Positions 22,436 through 35,212 of a DNA stretch of 64,000 bases are shown one piece after another; the stretch's first letter is position 1, and each line of letters begins with the position of its first letter. The position numbers and the translations under genes were made by a program. The DNA is from Sepioteuthis lessoniana (Eukaryota > Mollusca > Cephalopoda > Myopsida > Loliginidae). Location of the stretch: positions 27,501-91,500 of the forward strand of contig CAUZXS010000188.1 in the NCBI GenBank assembly GCA_963585895.1, written 5' to 3'. The notes beneath the pieces were generated by a model. The model was not told where the DNA came from. It searched no databases and worked only from the letters and a program-made list of their open reading frames with translations.

Positions 22436-22984
22436 TACTAAACAATGGATGATTTCCCGACCTACGGAAATAATATTAAAGAACAGATAGTTCTCAGATT
22501 TTGAAACAAATACTAAAGAAAGGATTGTTTTCAAACTTTGCAAATAATACTTGAGTGAAGGTACCTATAAATGTATCTAGAAATTGTATATGGTAAAGTC
22601 CATTTCGAGAACTATAATTAACAGAATTTCAATAAAATAACTGGAAATCCGTTAAAGAAAACATTAATTCTATGTTATTTATCATGAATTGCCCCTTCCA
22701 ACCTGGATTATTGATTATATGTACCAAAATATATAGAGATATTCCGTTTTGACGACAAATATATGTTCAAGCGCAAAAATCATTTACACTTTCCAAGATC
22801 TTATATATTATGAGGATCAATAATTAACCAGTTATGTCCACTTTTGAATAATATCATCAATATTCATCAATATATAAAATGTATAGACAAGAAAGGAAAT
22901 TGAATTGAAAAATAAATATTTTTTTCTTTTAATGTGATAGTTTTTTCTCATTATCCCACAGACTTAGATATTAACCTTTTATAG
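22436..22984. other. No recognised feature
   Basis: AT-rich; nothing assigned. Confidence 0.45.
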
Positions 22985-23215
22985 CCCTAGGAAATGGAAT
23001 TAGCAATCCTAGACGTATCTATTTGCGTTTTACTTCGTGCTTATGCTATGGAAAGGGCATGAAGCCAACTATTCTCTTCTATGAGTAAACAGTAGGGCAG
23101 TTTGGGTTCTTAAGCTTTGGTACACTAACCACTTGTGGAGAAGGAAAACTGAATTTAAAATGATAGTAATCCTCTAGATACTGACGTCGTGGTGGAGGGG
23201 TTGGGTAAAATCATA
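22985..23215 (+). mobile_element. SINE-A, degenerate copy
   Basis: Body and tail only: GGAAAGGGCATGAAGCC, GAGTAAACAGTAGGGCAG, GGAGAAGGAAAACTGAA and GTGGAGGGGTTGGGTAAA. Confidence 0.65.
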
Positions 23216-24130
23216 AGCATTAACCTTCAACATACCGATCCCTAGTATACTTACCTTCATGCAGTGGTAAAAATGAGTGGCAAGTAATTCAGCTGTACTT
23301 GTTTTCAGTGGAACCAACATAATTTGGAAAGTTATTTATAATGGTCTGACATTAAAATGATGCTGCACGTGAACTTGTCCAATAAGCCTGCTTTTAAAAG
23401 TGCTTTTGGCATCGGATTGCCTAGAAGTTAAATATAGAAGTTAAAGGGTCAATAAAAAGAGATTGTAAATTGGTAAGAATTTTAGAAACACGGAATTAGT
23501 TAGGCTTTTGGTAAGTGATAAACTAGTCGTAAGTAGAAACTTTTTCCAAAAACATAAAACTGTTCAAACAATACTGCGATTACAAGCAAACATCTAAAAA
23601 AAAATATGCTGCTAAAATAACCTCTTGAACAAAACAACTACTGGATATTCTCACTCTGTGTTTAAAAGATATCAACTTGAATCGATTTTCTATTGTTTTG
23701 TCTCTTGGTACTGATATAGAAGAACATAAAATTGCTTTTTTTAACAACAAAATATAGCGAGAAGCGTGACGTGATGTTGATCAAAACACACATGCTTGGC
23801 TATCACTTATATAGATTTCAGAATATGATTATTGATATATTAAAACCACCTGCTGGTAACAGACTAGTATGCACATGTTTGAGAACATCAAGCAAGAATG
23901 TGTCACATTGGGAGTGTATACTTGTTATGAAGATTTGTGCTATACTTAGATGTGTGGTAGATGTTTGCGCTAATTCAGATTTTTTTCTCATATGGCCAAA
24001 ATGGTAAAATAGGTTTATTTTAACGTCTGTGCTAGTTCAAATTTGCTAAAATATATTGAATTCAAAATGCAATTTCAATCTTCAAAAATTTATATTCCCA
24101 GAATTCTAAATGGATGTGATTTCGTTTACA
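23216..24130. other. No recognised feature
   Basis: AT-rich; a 91-codon frame at 23732-24007 has no recognisable domain. Confidence 0.45.
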
Positions 24131-24131
24131 C

Positions 24132-24985
<854 letters not shown>

Positions 24986-24989
24986 TTAA

Positions 24990-25790
24990 ATTCGGATTAT
25001 TTTCCTATTCTATTTGTATTACCATTGCCCAGTCGGATGGGGTTTTAGAAAACACCGACCGACTGCACCTCTGCAGAGGGGTAATACTCCCCCCAACGAG
25101 TGTCCTGGGTATGAAAATAAACAATCTGATGGTGTGGTTCCAGTAATGCAGGAGCTTTGGGGAATGCAGAGCACTCCTTCGTTGCCATTGTTCCCAGGTC
25201 CACTCTGGCCCGGCGTGGTCACACCTGATAGGGCCCTATCTATGGGTTAAATAGAACTAACGGCATACTGAATTGTTTGAAATAGAAATGCTTTTGACCA
25301 TTCAACCGTACTTACATTTAAACTGCTTGCTTTTGCTAAACTGAATAATTTGAAATGGAACGGTTTTCTGACATAATATGTACTTATACTAAACTGAATT
25401 AGAACTGCTTGACTAAACTGAATAGTTCGAAATATAAATGTTTTTCACAATTAAATTGTACTTACATTTAAACTGCGTTCTTATGCTAAACTGAATTGTT
25501 TGAAAAAGAGCTGACTATTTGTATAAAAATGGATTTAGCGTTAAATAACCCACAAAGGTTGATATGCCATAAAACCCAAACAACCTGCCAAAGTATTACC
25601 AAGACTAAAGAACCTATTCTGATTTTCTATTTACCCATATCTAAGGGGAAATAAGATGTGTTCATGCTTTTCCCAAGAAGATTAGTTCGAAGAGAAAAGC
25701 AAACAGTCACGTCCAAGATTTGAACTCGGGTCACCGATTCTACTTCCTAAGAAATATTGTAAAACTTTCGAGCTATCCACCCACTGCTAA
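24990..25790 (-). mobile_element. SINE-A, old copy split by element D4
   Basis: 24990-25024 matches the tail of SINE-A (minus) and 25593-25790 matches its body and B box (GAGTTCAAATC complement region near 25720). D4 and its duplicated GTATTACCA lie between. The SINE-A copy therefore predates D4. Confidence 0.7.
25025..25592 (+). mobile_element. Element D copy D4
   Basis: Head GCCCAGTCGGATGGGG, CCCAGGTCCACTCTGG block, four or more internal units, and tail GGATTTAGCGTTAAATAACC..CATAAAACCC. Flanked by GTATTACCA (25016-25024 and 25593-25601). Confidence 0.9.
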
Positions 25791-26024
25791 ATTCCAGTAA
25801 CTCTGCAACTAAAATGGAAATTTCATAAATATGTATTAGAAAGTATTTATGTTTAGACTGCTGCATAGAATCTAGACTGTCGAATTTTGCAATAAATAAT
25901 ACTTATTAAAATTGGTTTTTGACTTCAAAGTTTTTTACAAATACATGTAGTGTAAGAATATCATGAGTGTGATATGTTAGTCTAACACATATTTTAACTC
26001 GAACATTAAAATGTATACAGCCAA

Positions 26025-26450
26025 GATCACTAGGACTGTAGAATGCTCTGACTACATCTCTGTAGAGGGGTAAATCTCACCAACAAGTGTCCTGCATATG
26101 ACACTAAACTATCTCATGGTGAGGCTTCAGTCCTGGAGCTTTCGGAAATGTGGAGTACCCCTTTACGGCTATTAATCCCAGGTCCACTCAGACCCTTAGT
26201 GGTAGTATCTGTTAAGGTCGCATCTATTGGTTAAATAGTACTGTTCACTCATTTACTAAGGATTATTATTAGGTAAATTCATAAGTGTCTCGTAACTTGG
26301 GTCCATTGAATTTGGAGCAAACAAATGAGCTCTGTCTCGTTAAAAAATGTTACTGACAAACTAATAACAAATTATCAAAGATATATAAACTCAGAAACAG
26401 GATTTAGCGTTAAAAAACCACATCGGTTGATATGCTATGAGACATCACGC
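26025..26450 (+). mobile_element. Element D copy D5, diverged
   Basis: AGGACTGTAGAATGC, CTGTAGAGGGGTAAATCTC, CCCAGGTCCACTCAGACC and tail GGATTTAGCGTTAAAAAACC. Unrelated sequence replaces the internal array (about 26240-26390). Confidence 0.75.
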
Positions 26451-26714
26451 CAACTAACTGTTCTTTTATTATTAAGATTTTGACTTGTAATTATTTCGTC
26501 TTAATTTTATTGGCCTTATATCATAACACATAGACTATCGTTCTACAGCCTTGATTAAGCAAACTAATAGGAAACAAATTAAAAAAATCTCATGTGAGAC
26601 TTTTATACCTTTTCCTGTGGAAGTTGCCTCATCGATTAAGCATATGAGCCTTCAACTACAGAATTTAAAATCTAATGATATAAAATTTCCTTTTCTTAAT
26701 AGCTTAATTTATGT

Positions 26715-27554
26715 TATTTCTATACATCTTATGAGATGATTGACCAATTTTTATGATTTCAGGTTCAAATCAACAGCTACAGCAGGAATTGGAATACACC
26801 CTACTAAAGCCTGATTGTCACAGTTGGTGAATTTCAAAAATGCAATCGGGACTTTAGAAGATCGATATGCAATAAAATTCTGTTTTAAACTTGGAAAAAA
26901 TGCCATGCGATGAAAGCTGGATCTACTGCTATGACCCAGAGACCAAGAGACAGAGTTCCCTGTGGAAGCATGCTGGCTTTCCCAGATCCAAGAAGGCCAG
27001 ACAGAGCAAATCCACCCACAAACATTTGATGATCCCTTTTTTTGACAGCACTGGCATGATTTACATGCATTGGGTTCCCACTGGGCAGACATTCAAGAAG
27101 GAATACTATTTTGAGGTTTTAAGGGAGTTCACGAAGAGATTCCGTCGGAAGAGGCCAGCACTCTTCAAATCGGGTCTGTGATATTTCCACCCGGACAATG
27201 CACCAGTCAACAACTCCATCCTTGTCACAGACAATTTGACCAACATGGGCATCAAGACAGTTCCTAAGCCTCCCTATAGTCCAGACCTTGCTCCCTGTGA
27301 CTTTTGCTAATTCCCTAAGCTCAGAGGCTGTTGTTATGAGACAATTGAGGAGTTGAAAGAGGCTGTGACGAAGTAGATTGACACTCTCACACAAGAGGAT
27401 TTCCATGGGGCCTTGAAGAATTTGTTGGAACGGTACAACAAGTGCATTGCAGCCGAAGGAGATTACTTCGAAGGAGACTAGAGTTTCATGTGTGTACTAT
27501 CAATAAAAGTGCCCCTACGAAAAAAGTCTGGAAACTTATTTAATGATCCTCGTA
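26715..27554 (+). pseudogene. Mariner copy with catalytic region, inactive
   Basis: Mariner-family transposase, decayed. It keeps the N-terminal start (QLQQELEYTLLKPDCH), then jumps by deletion (near 26900) to DESWIYCYDPETKRQ with the first catalytic D. HPDNAPVNNSILVTD follows with the second D, and YSPDLAPCD with the third (DD34D-type spacing expected for mariner). It ends FEGD, stop. The 3' end has AATAAAAGTGCCC and a terminal inverted repeat to TCCTCGTA. The helix-turn-helix segment is mostly lost and there are several stops, so it cannot be active. Confidence 0.85.
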
Positions 27555-29077
27555 GAATCCCACAAAAATCCGAGAATCCATCGATTACTTATTATGTAGG
27601 TGTGAATCATTTATCTTAAACCATAAGCGATGAAAATCCGCTTAAATCTACGTGTGTCTCATGAGGCAACTGAATAAACGATGAACAAAAATGAAAAACT
27701 CAAATGTATATTTACAATAGTAAAAACTCGTTATATGATGGACAACTTTTCAGTTGTTCTTTTTATTATTATTTACCGAGTTTTTGCTTTGTTTGACACA
27801 CGGACGCCAGGTTTCTTGCAGAATACTTACAATTATAAAATACTTAACCCTCTCAGAACTAAACAGGCGACGATCTGACGGGAAATGATACTCACTATAG
27901 TGTGTTGTTTTGTGTCATACACAAGTAAAAGAAACGCAAGTTATTCTCATATATATCTGAACGGAAAATTATTTCGGCTAACCTAGTGCGAATTCCAGCT
28001 GAGTTTGTCTTTGTTTGCTTATCAGTGACATTTTCTGTAAAGGCATGAACCCGCTACTGTTGATTACTATTTAATGCCTAAATAGATTATCACCCATGAA
28101 TAAATATACACACATAAAAAATGCTAATATTCTTCTAAACCAACGATGAGGATATTTGATAATTTCCTATGGTATATTATACAACGAAAACGGATATTAT
28201 TAGATATAATTTATAACTAAATTCTGTAGTATTGAAATTCTGTAACCTTATTTGTGCCATCAGCTTAGCCATCTAGGAATTTTTTTTGTTTTTCAAATTA
28301 CTAATAATGGTATACCCATAATGAAAGTTTTTCCCAAGACAAAACATTGCTTATGAGGATATATGATAATGTAGCAGTCCCAAATATGTAAATCTCCTTT
28401 ATATACTTATAAATTCTGTTTTGGTAACGAAATGGGAATTCTATTTTTGATTACAGAGTTCAAGGGCTGTAGAGTTTGGCTTTAATAATACATTATATTA
28501 TCTGTTTTAATTTTATACTGATTCATAAGACATCATAAAATCCCGTTATATTTGGTTTAGAAAAATTAGATTTTCTAAGATAATCTAAAGTGTTAGTAAT
28601 CTCTGAGTAATACTCTAGATAAGTAAAACATTAATTTCTGTTCTACGGTGATTCTCGATAAAAAAAATAGTAGCTGAATAAGCTAATACTCATGCATTAT
28701 CTTTAACCTTTTCAAGCAAACATAACTGTCAGTTCTTTTATTACTCTTGACAGAATATAAGAAAGTTCATAAAGGATATTTGTAAAAGATCCATCGGATC
28801 ATTTTTTTTATCTTTTAGTTAGATGTCAAACAGTTTAATCATGAAAAAATTTATCCTTCTCTTCATTGATATAACAAATCTGAAGAATTTGATATGCAAA
28901 AAATTTATTACAATTTTAATATTTGGTTTCAGTATAATGTAAGTATCGAAAGTTAACATTCTTGAGAATTTTCTACGACTTGAAAAAGATTACAGTCGCA
29001 GTCATTATTCTGGTTCTCATTTTTTATTTAAGGGATGTTATTAACATTTGAATAGCAGAAATGATTTACAGATTCTT

Positions 29078-29080
<3 letters not shown>
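27555..29080. other. No recognised gene or repeat
   Basis: 1.5 kb of AT-rich sequence. A weak match to a SINE body (GTAAAGGCATGAACCCG near 28037) is the only recognisable scrap. Confidence 0.45.

Positions 29081-29125
<45 letters not shown>
29081..29125. repeat. (TA)n microsatellite
   Basis: TA run followed by TGTGTGTG. A second TA run lies at 29381-29415. Confidence 0.95.
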
Positions 29126-29127
<2 letters not shown>

Positions 29128-29379
29128 TGTGTGTGTGTTTACGTAAAAGTTCTATGAATGTACATGCGCAGCTGTGAAATATGTCTAAACATGCTAAAAG
29201 AAGACCCCTTGAAAGTATGGAAGATATCAAATCGATAGCAATCATCTTTATTAACGCGAGACTGACTATTAAAGTGAATTTGCTAACAAGGGTCTATTTA
29301 AGACTCATCAACACACAGACGAAAAAAAAATCTCACGTTGAAAAAGAGAAGCTAACTAAATAATTCAAGCATGCAAGTA

Positions 29380-29415
<36 letters not shown>

Positions 29416-29779
29416 TTCTTGTATGCTTAGATTATTTAGATACCTTCTCTTTTTTATATGTGCATATATATATAAATGCGCATACTGATGAGATGAGTAA
29501 ATTGTCACGATTTGAAATTATTATTTTCACGCATGCGCGTACTTTGCTTCTGGTTTTGTCTTCCAGCCAAACAAAAAGTATCAGTCGGGGACTGTGTTTT
29601 TTGCACAATAACACCATCAACTCTACCAGAAAATTAGAAACATGCTGTACCGCTTGGCACTCAACACGGAAGAATATATATGAAGATTTGAAAATGTTGG
29701 TATGATAATCTGAGAGGAATGCAGAGCATTCGAAAAAATTGAATGAGTCCAATGGTACAGCAGCTCAAAAGCTTCACTG

Positions 29780-30615
29780 ATACTTCTGACAAGAATTTGT
29801 TGACCATAACGGACATAGATCTCAGCAATTCAATTGCGTTCATTGCAAGAGATATGGTCTGAGTTTCTTATCAGGCAGATAGTGCATAAAGGTATTCGAT
29901 ATTTCTCATCCAAGATGAGAAAGGGTTAAATTTCTATAATAAGCCATAAACGACAAAACTTTTGGACAAACTCATGCATTCCCTTCAGCTGAATATGCCA
30001 TGTTTTCTTCTCAGATGAAAACGGTTTCTATTAGAACCAGATGGTGAACACACAGAACAACCGTTAGCTTACTCCGTCGCAATAAGATGTACCAATGGGG
30101 ATGAAAACTACACACCCCGTCCACATCTTGTTGTTTGGGTTGGTCTCTAGCGATCGTGACATTATGCTACCATTCGTCTTTCCACATGGCCTCACCTTCT
30201 ACATGGAGGCCTACATCAACTGTATGGGATAGGTACTGCTACTCTGGATCAACAGGGTGGATCCTGGAAAATTCTACGTCTATCCAAGTTTCTCTATGCC
30301 ATGTCACATACACAGGAGAACCTAGGTATGGCTTTTACCTCAAAGATTTAGACGTTTGGATCTCCAAATTGAAATCCCCTTGATTATCATTATGCGGGCA
30401 TGGTTGAGCAAGGGACCAACAAAACTTCATGCAACACTAATGAACCTAAGGCTCGGATTACGGCAGCATTTACCAATTTAAACAAAGAAAACGTTTGGAA
30501 GACTCGCAGGAGATTAGGAAGTCGTCAGGAAACCGCGGTTGAAGCCAATGTCGATTTCATAAAATCAATTCAATCTATTGTCCTTCAAGATGTAATTTTC
30601 AAAAATATATCTGAT
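29780..30615 (+). pseudogene. Tc1/IS630-type transposase remnant
   Basis: Read across frameshifts, the plus strand gives FFSDEKT-like at about 30005 (first catalytic D expected), HLVVWVGL, RDIMLPFVFPHGLTFYMEAY near 30155-30210, a decayed catalytic middle, NPLDYHYAGMVEQGTNKT near 30373-30430 with the last D, and a C-terminus ending VEANVDFIKSIQSI. Upstream, RDMV-SEFL and KMRKG fit the linker after the HTH domain. It is a DDxD member of the Tc1/mariner superfamily, distinct from the mariner copies here. Confidence 0.72.
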
Positions 30616-30739
30616 AAAATGAGATACCTGAGATGTTTATTAAGTAATTTATCCAACAATATATCCATCGTAACCTTTATATTTATGTATATATATATAT
30701 ATAGAGAGAGAGAGAGACAGATAGAGAGACAGATGCAGA

Positions 30740-31370
30740 GAGATTTGTAGAAAATTACAAGTGTAGGTTATGTGGTGACAAAGGTAAAACGTTTAATCCA
30801 ATAAGAATCGAATGCTGCTAACGGGCACAAAAGGAGTAAACGGCTTGGCACAACTTGGTAGGAAAAGTGTACCTTTGAGAATTGTAACATAGTTCAAAAC
30901 GTGACCATATAGAGAAAGGGTATATGTACAAATCAGAAGCTGTCCTAGAAAATGTAAACCTTAAAATTCTATGGGATTTTGTAATGCAAAAGATCATCTA
31001 ATCCAATGTAAAGGCCAGACCTTGTATTGATAAAAAAAGAACGAGTCATCTGGTGGCTTTTCCTCAGGGGATCACAAAATAAAAATGAAAGGAAGTGAAA
31101 CGATAGAAAATGCTTGGATCTTGCCGGAGAGTTAGAAAATATGCAGTCGGACATGATGATGATGATGATGGTAATATCAATTGTAGTTAATGGCCTTGTA
31201 CTGATCCTCAAGAACTTGGGAAAAAAGCCGTATGAATTTGACATCATTGGGCGAATACAGACCATCTAGACAACAATACTGTGAATATCAGCTAGAATAC
31301 CATGAGACTTGAGGTCACTAAATTTCAGTGAAAAACCACCAGTTAAAAGGAAGTGAAAACCTCATCAACA
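30740..31370 (+). pseudogene. RLE-LINE fragment with zinc knuckle
   Basis: Starts with a readable knuckle, KCRLCGDKGKTFN and a final C near 30750-30800 (CX2C part intact, H lost). It then follows the family order through WDF--QKII, the RPDLVLIKK-like and SGDHKIKMK segments near 31015-31095, and the C-terminus to about 31310. Many stops. Confidence 0.72.
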
Positions 31371-31720
31371 TTGTCATCGCAGCAGAAGAAAAAAGAAGTT
31401 TTTTTTTTTAAGAGAAGAGCTGGTTTAAAAGCTAAAATCCTTAAATAACAATTTAGTAGAACTCCCCCATTACTCAAAATTTTGTAGAACTCCCCCCATT
31501 ACTCAAAATTTCATGTGTCACCAGAATCATCAAACGGAAAAAAGATTTTTCTGACATATGTTATAAAAACTTATACCTATGTACACATTCACTCAAACAC
31601 ACATACGCCTATATTTATATATATCCACAAACACGGAAGTAAATAATGGAAAAGAACCAAAAAGTATGGATAAAAATTAAAAAACAAAGTAATCTAAAAG
31701 TAATGAATTTATTGCAAAAG

Positions 31721-31770
31721 AAAGTCGACGCTATAACGTTTCGGTTTTAATGAACTATCATCAGGACTTT
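31721..31770 (-). ncRNA. Type I hammerhead-ribozyme-like motif
   Basis: On the minus strand, reading from 31770 down: AAAGTC (stem I), CTGATGA (core), a 15-nt stem II region, GAAA (core), CG-TTATAG-CG (stem III, 3 bp with the A-U pair), GTC (cleavage triplet), GACTTT (stem I partner, 6 perfect pairs). Core residues and cleavage triplet are all consensus. Weak point: stem II (TAGTTCATTAAAACC) offers only a GTT/AAC pairing and lacks the usual pair next to the core. In animals such motifs are known from Penelope-like elements and small non-autonomous retroelements. Confidence 0.55.
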
Positions 31771-31790
31771 AAAAATGGTGCTACCGAGTG

Positions 31791-31854
31791 TTGATAAATC
31801 AACGATGGATATTTAATAAAATATTTTATCAAACATCCATCATTGATTTATCAA
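31791..31854. repeat. Inverted repeat beside the hammerhead-like motif
   Basis: 20-bp arms (31791-31810 and 31835-31854) match with one mismatch around a 24-nt AT-rich loop. It starts 21 bp from the hammerhead-like motif and probably belongs to the same element. Confidence 0.9.
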
Positions 31855-31966
31855 TACGATAGGAGCTCATTACACACCTATATTCATAAACATTTGATCA
31901 TCCGTGTGCATCTGCGTTGGTGTGTCTGTGCGCACACACACATACATACATACATATATGGGGGTG

Positions 31967-32205
31967 TCCCCGTGGTGTAATGGTTAAAACGATGGTCTGC
32001 GAAATCATAGCACGCGAGTTCGAACTCCAGTCGTGCTATTACATTCACTTTCGGAAAATGCCCTTGGGAAAGGTATGAACCCCCTTATCCTCCCAGCTAT
32101 GAGTTAAAATAGCACCACCACTGTTCTCCTAGGTGAGTGGCTTTTGTATTAAATAACCCATTAAGGTTGATATGCCATTAAACAAAGAAACCAAACCAAA
32201 CACAC
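31967..32205 (+). mobile_element. SINE-B, well preserved
   Basis: GGTGTCCCCGTGGTGTAATGG head with a tRNA-like A box, B box GCGAGTTCGAACTCC, body CACTTTCGGAAAATGCCC and tail ATTAAATAACCCATTAAGG, then (CAAAC)n. It is the clearest copy of the head in the window. Confidence 0.9.
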
Positions 32206-32479
32206 ACATATATATATATATATATATATGTCTTCGTTTTCATATAAATTCGTAATGCAGAGAAATAATAAGTTTGAATAAAAATTAAATAGATCCTCTA
32301 TTATTCTTGTCTCAGACATATTGATGTTTTTATCGGCTCCGATAACATAGGCGTTTCTTTCCTCTCATTTGTTGATACAAAATTCATTGCGAAAGTTTCC
32401 GTTGTTCAGTTTCCTTAAATTGACATTTCTAAGGTTTGCATTGATATACAAGGAGGTAAGCTCCATTCTTTGCCGAGGC

Positions 32480-33035
32480 AGAAAACTAGCTCAAAATGAA
32501 AACAAGACTAGATGTGACTGCGTAGGGAAGCTGATCCACTTGAAATCGTGCAAGAAATTCAGATGGAACATGCACAAACCCGAATCTGTCCAGAAGCATG
32601 ACACGCATAAAATTATCTGGGATTTTGAGATACAAACGAACCAACTGTTCCCGGCTAGAAGACCAGACTAAAAGATAAATAATTTTAAAAATGAGAAGTT
32701 GTGTAATTGTAGACTTTAACATTCGAGCGGAATATCGAGTGAAAATATAAGAAAACAAACAGGAAACAAATTCCTGGACCTTGCTCGAGAACTAAAAGAT
32801 TATGGAAAATGAAAGTGACGGTGATAGCAATTGTAATTGGTGCGTTTGCTAAAGGGAGTGGAGAGCTGGAAGTCAGAGAACGAACTGAGACCATCCCAAC
32901 TATTGGATTACTAAGATCAGTCAGAATACGGTGAAGATTGCGGTTGACTTGAGGGGACTTTCTGTCACTCCGACTCGAGTAAAAGACCATCAGCTTACAA
33001 TTGTGTAAAAACTCGTTAGCACAAATAATAATAAT
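32480..33035 (+). pseudogene. RLE-LINE 3' fragment
   Basis: Reads KTRCDCVGKLIHLKSCKKF, MHKPESVQKHDTHKIIWDFE, NQLFPARRPD, then the decayed endonuclease and C-terminal blocks. The 3' end is CAAATAATAATAATG. A 100-codon frame (32369-32671) remains open through the first part. Confidence 0.78.
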
Positions 33036-33040
33036 GATAA

Positions 33041-33511
33041 TGTTGCGTTCTGGTTAGTGAACGCTTGTAATATTAAATAAATGACAAACCACGATATGAG
33101 AGGCAATAGAGACATATTCTCAGGAAAAAGTATATACAATAGAGAGACTATTAGTAGACAAGAACATAAGATAAGTGAACGCTTGTAATATTAAATAAAT
33201 GACAAACCACGATATGAGAGGAAATAGAGATATATTCTCAAGAAAAAGTATATACAATAGAGAGACTATTAGTAGACAAGAACGGAAGATTAGTGAATAC
33301 AAAATAAATATATAGTCCAACGATAGTATTGGCTTCCGTTATTACGGTAGCAAGTAAGGTGATCTAGTGCGATCTCCAGTCTCCAACGCTCTTATACTAT
33401 TCCTATAAGAAGCTGCTCTTCACCTTCTAGTCTGCCCTGGTATTAGTAGCTACTGCTATATATGACAGATGGGCTAGTTCATTGTGTGGAAAAAGGTGGG
33501 TGATACCCAAC
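33041..33511 (+). mobile_element. Possible solo LTR with internal 118-bp tandem repeat
   Basis: Begins TGTTGCGTTCTGG directly after an RLE-LINE TAA tail and ends about ACCCAACA (or at GCAACA near 33529), before the next RLE-LINE. TG..CA ends suggest an LTR, but no target duplication was found. Confidence 0.3.
33056..33300 (+). repeat. 118-bp tandem duplication
   Basis: Units at 33056 and 33174, with a third just started at 33292 (AGTGAA). The two units differ at only a few positions, so the duplication is recent. A 66-codon minus-strand frame crossing it is an artefact. Confidence 0.95.
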
Positions 33512-33534
33512 ATATTATAATATAATGCAACAAA

Positions 33535-34480
33535 ACAGTAAATGTAGATGATGTGGTGAGAGAGACAAAACGATCAGCCACCTAATAAGCAAATGCAGCA
33601 AATTAGCATAGAAAGAGTACAAGACTAGACACAAATGGGTGGGCAAGGTGATTCCCTGAGAATTCTACAAGAAATTTAAATTTGACCATACAAACAAATG
33701 GTATATGCACAACCCAGCAGTTGTCCTGGAAAATAAGACACATAAACTCCTTTAGGATTTAAACATACGAACAGATCCCCTAATCTTCGTCAAGAGACCA
33801 GATCTTATTATAATCAACAACAATGAAAAAAGATAACTTGCAAAATTGTGGACCTTGCTCTCCAGGCTGACCACAGAGTAAAATTGAAAGAAAGTGAAAA
33901 GAATGATAAGTACCTGGACCTTGCTAAGAAATAAAAAATAAATAAACTGCGGAACATGAAAGTGACGTTTATATCGATTATAAATGGTGATTTTGGTACA
34001 GTCACCGAATGATTATTAAAGGGACTGTATTACTTGGAAATAAGAGGTGCCCGTGGTGCAATGGTTATCATCAGAGGATATGGACACGGCGACACGAGTT
34101 CAAAACCTGGATCTGACTGATTGCATTTCACATAGCATTAATACCCTTGGGAAAGGCATGAATCCCCTTATTCTCCCTCCAGCTATGGGTAAATAGTAGG
34201 GCAGGCTAGGTTCTTCAGCCTTAATGAGGCAACTAGTCTAGGAGAAGGAAAACTCTGAATTGAAACCTGTTAAACTCCGCTTAAAAATTGACTTTGTGTC
34301 ATATCCTGCCCGAGCGGAGGGGTTGGTAAATAGGATTACTTGGAAATAAGAGGATGTGTGGAGAATACTGAAAAGGATCCTGGAGACTTGAGGAGACTTA
34401 CTGTCACTCAAACTTCAGTGAAAGACCATCGGCTAACGCTAATATGAACAACTCTCAAGGAGTAAACTTATAATTCCAAT
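33535..34480 (+). pseudogene. RLE-LINE with intact CCHC knuckle, split by SINE-A
   Basis: Best knuckle in the window: CRCCGERDKTISHLISKC (33544-33597) has C-X2-C-X7-H-X4-C spacing. It continues KEYKTRHKWVGKVIP, FDHTNKWYMHNPAVVLENK, KRPDLIIINN, then a frameshifted DLALQADHRVKL, VTFISIINGDFGT and LKGLYYLEIR. A SINE-A interrupts here and the 3' end resumes at 34354. The knuckle followed by RPD..D is the basis for placing the family near R2/NeSL-type LINEs. Confidence 0.82.
34048..34334 (+). mobile_element. SINE-A, young copy in an RLE-LINE
   Basis: TGCCCGTGGTGCAATGG head, B box GAGTTCAAAACC, full body and tail to GGTTGGTAAATAGG. A perfect 19-bp duplication ATTACTTGGAAATAAGAGG (34029-34047 and 34335-34353) flanks it; the LINE codons are interrupted cleanly. 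Confidence 0.95.
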
Positions 34481-35122
34481 TAAAACTGGTAAAAAAATAA
34501 AGCTCAGTCGACCAGATATTGTGGTCAAATGCTAAAAAAGATTAACACACCTTCGAATTGATACGGCAGTGCCACCCAATTATAAATAACCAGTCTAACA
34601 TTACAATAAAATAAGTAAATACAAAGATGTGGAAATAAAAATTGAGAAAACGTTGCATCTTAAAAGTAACACGGTGCCAGCAATAGTGCAGTCTTGGGTA
34701 TGATGAAGACTGGATACATAAATATATTAAAAAGATAACTGGCAGCCCTTGCTAATATGAAATACAAAATAAAATTGCACTTTGCAGAACTGTGCATCTC
34801 CTTTGGAGGGTACTTTTAATGGGATTAGAAATATTCAAAAAAGGCGACAAAAAACATCACCACTTCCCTCACCTAAGGTTTTCAATAAAGACCAGGTGAA
34901 AGATAATAAGTAAATATTTGGATTTTTACTTACCACTACCAATGGCTTGACTTCCTCAAATATTAGTTTTACAATAAAAATTCTTTGATGAGTTGTAGAT
35001 GAAACAAACGCACTCATTTTAAGAATTGTTTGTAAATATTTTAATCCCTTTTAAAAATATTTTGTTAATTCTAAATATGAGAACGCTTTTAAAAGCTTTA
35101 CTTCGATTTTGTACGTACCACA

Positions 35123-35212
<90 letters not shown>

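Noticed and set aside
29480..29520. CTGATGAGATGAG near TTTGAAATT as a hammerhead
   Set aside because: The sequence between cannot form a stem II and no stem III or GTC triplet is present.
31967..32060. Genuine tRNA gene
   Set aside because: The A and B boxes belong to the SINE-B head; the body and tail recur at many loci and no cloverleaf acceptor stem closes.
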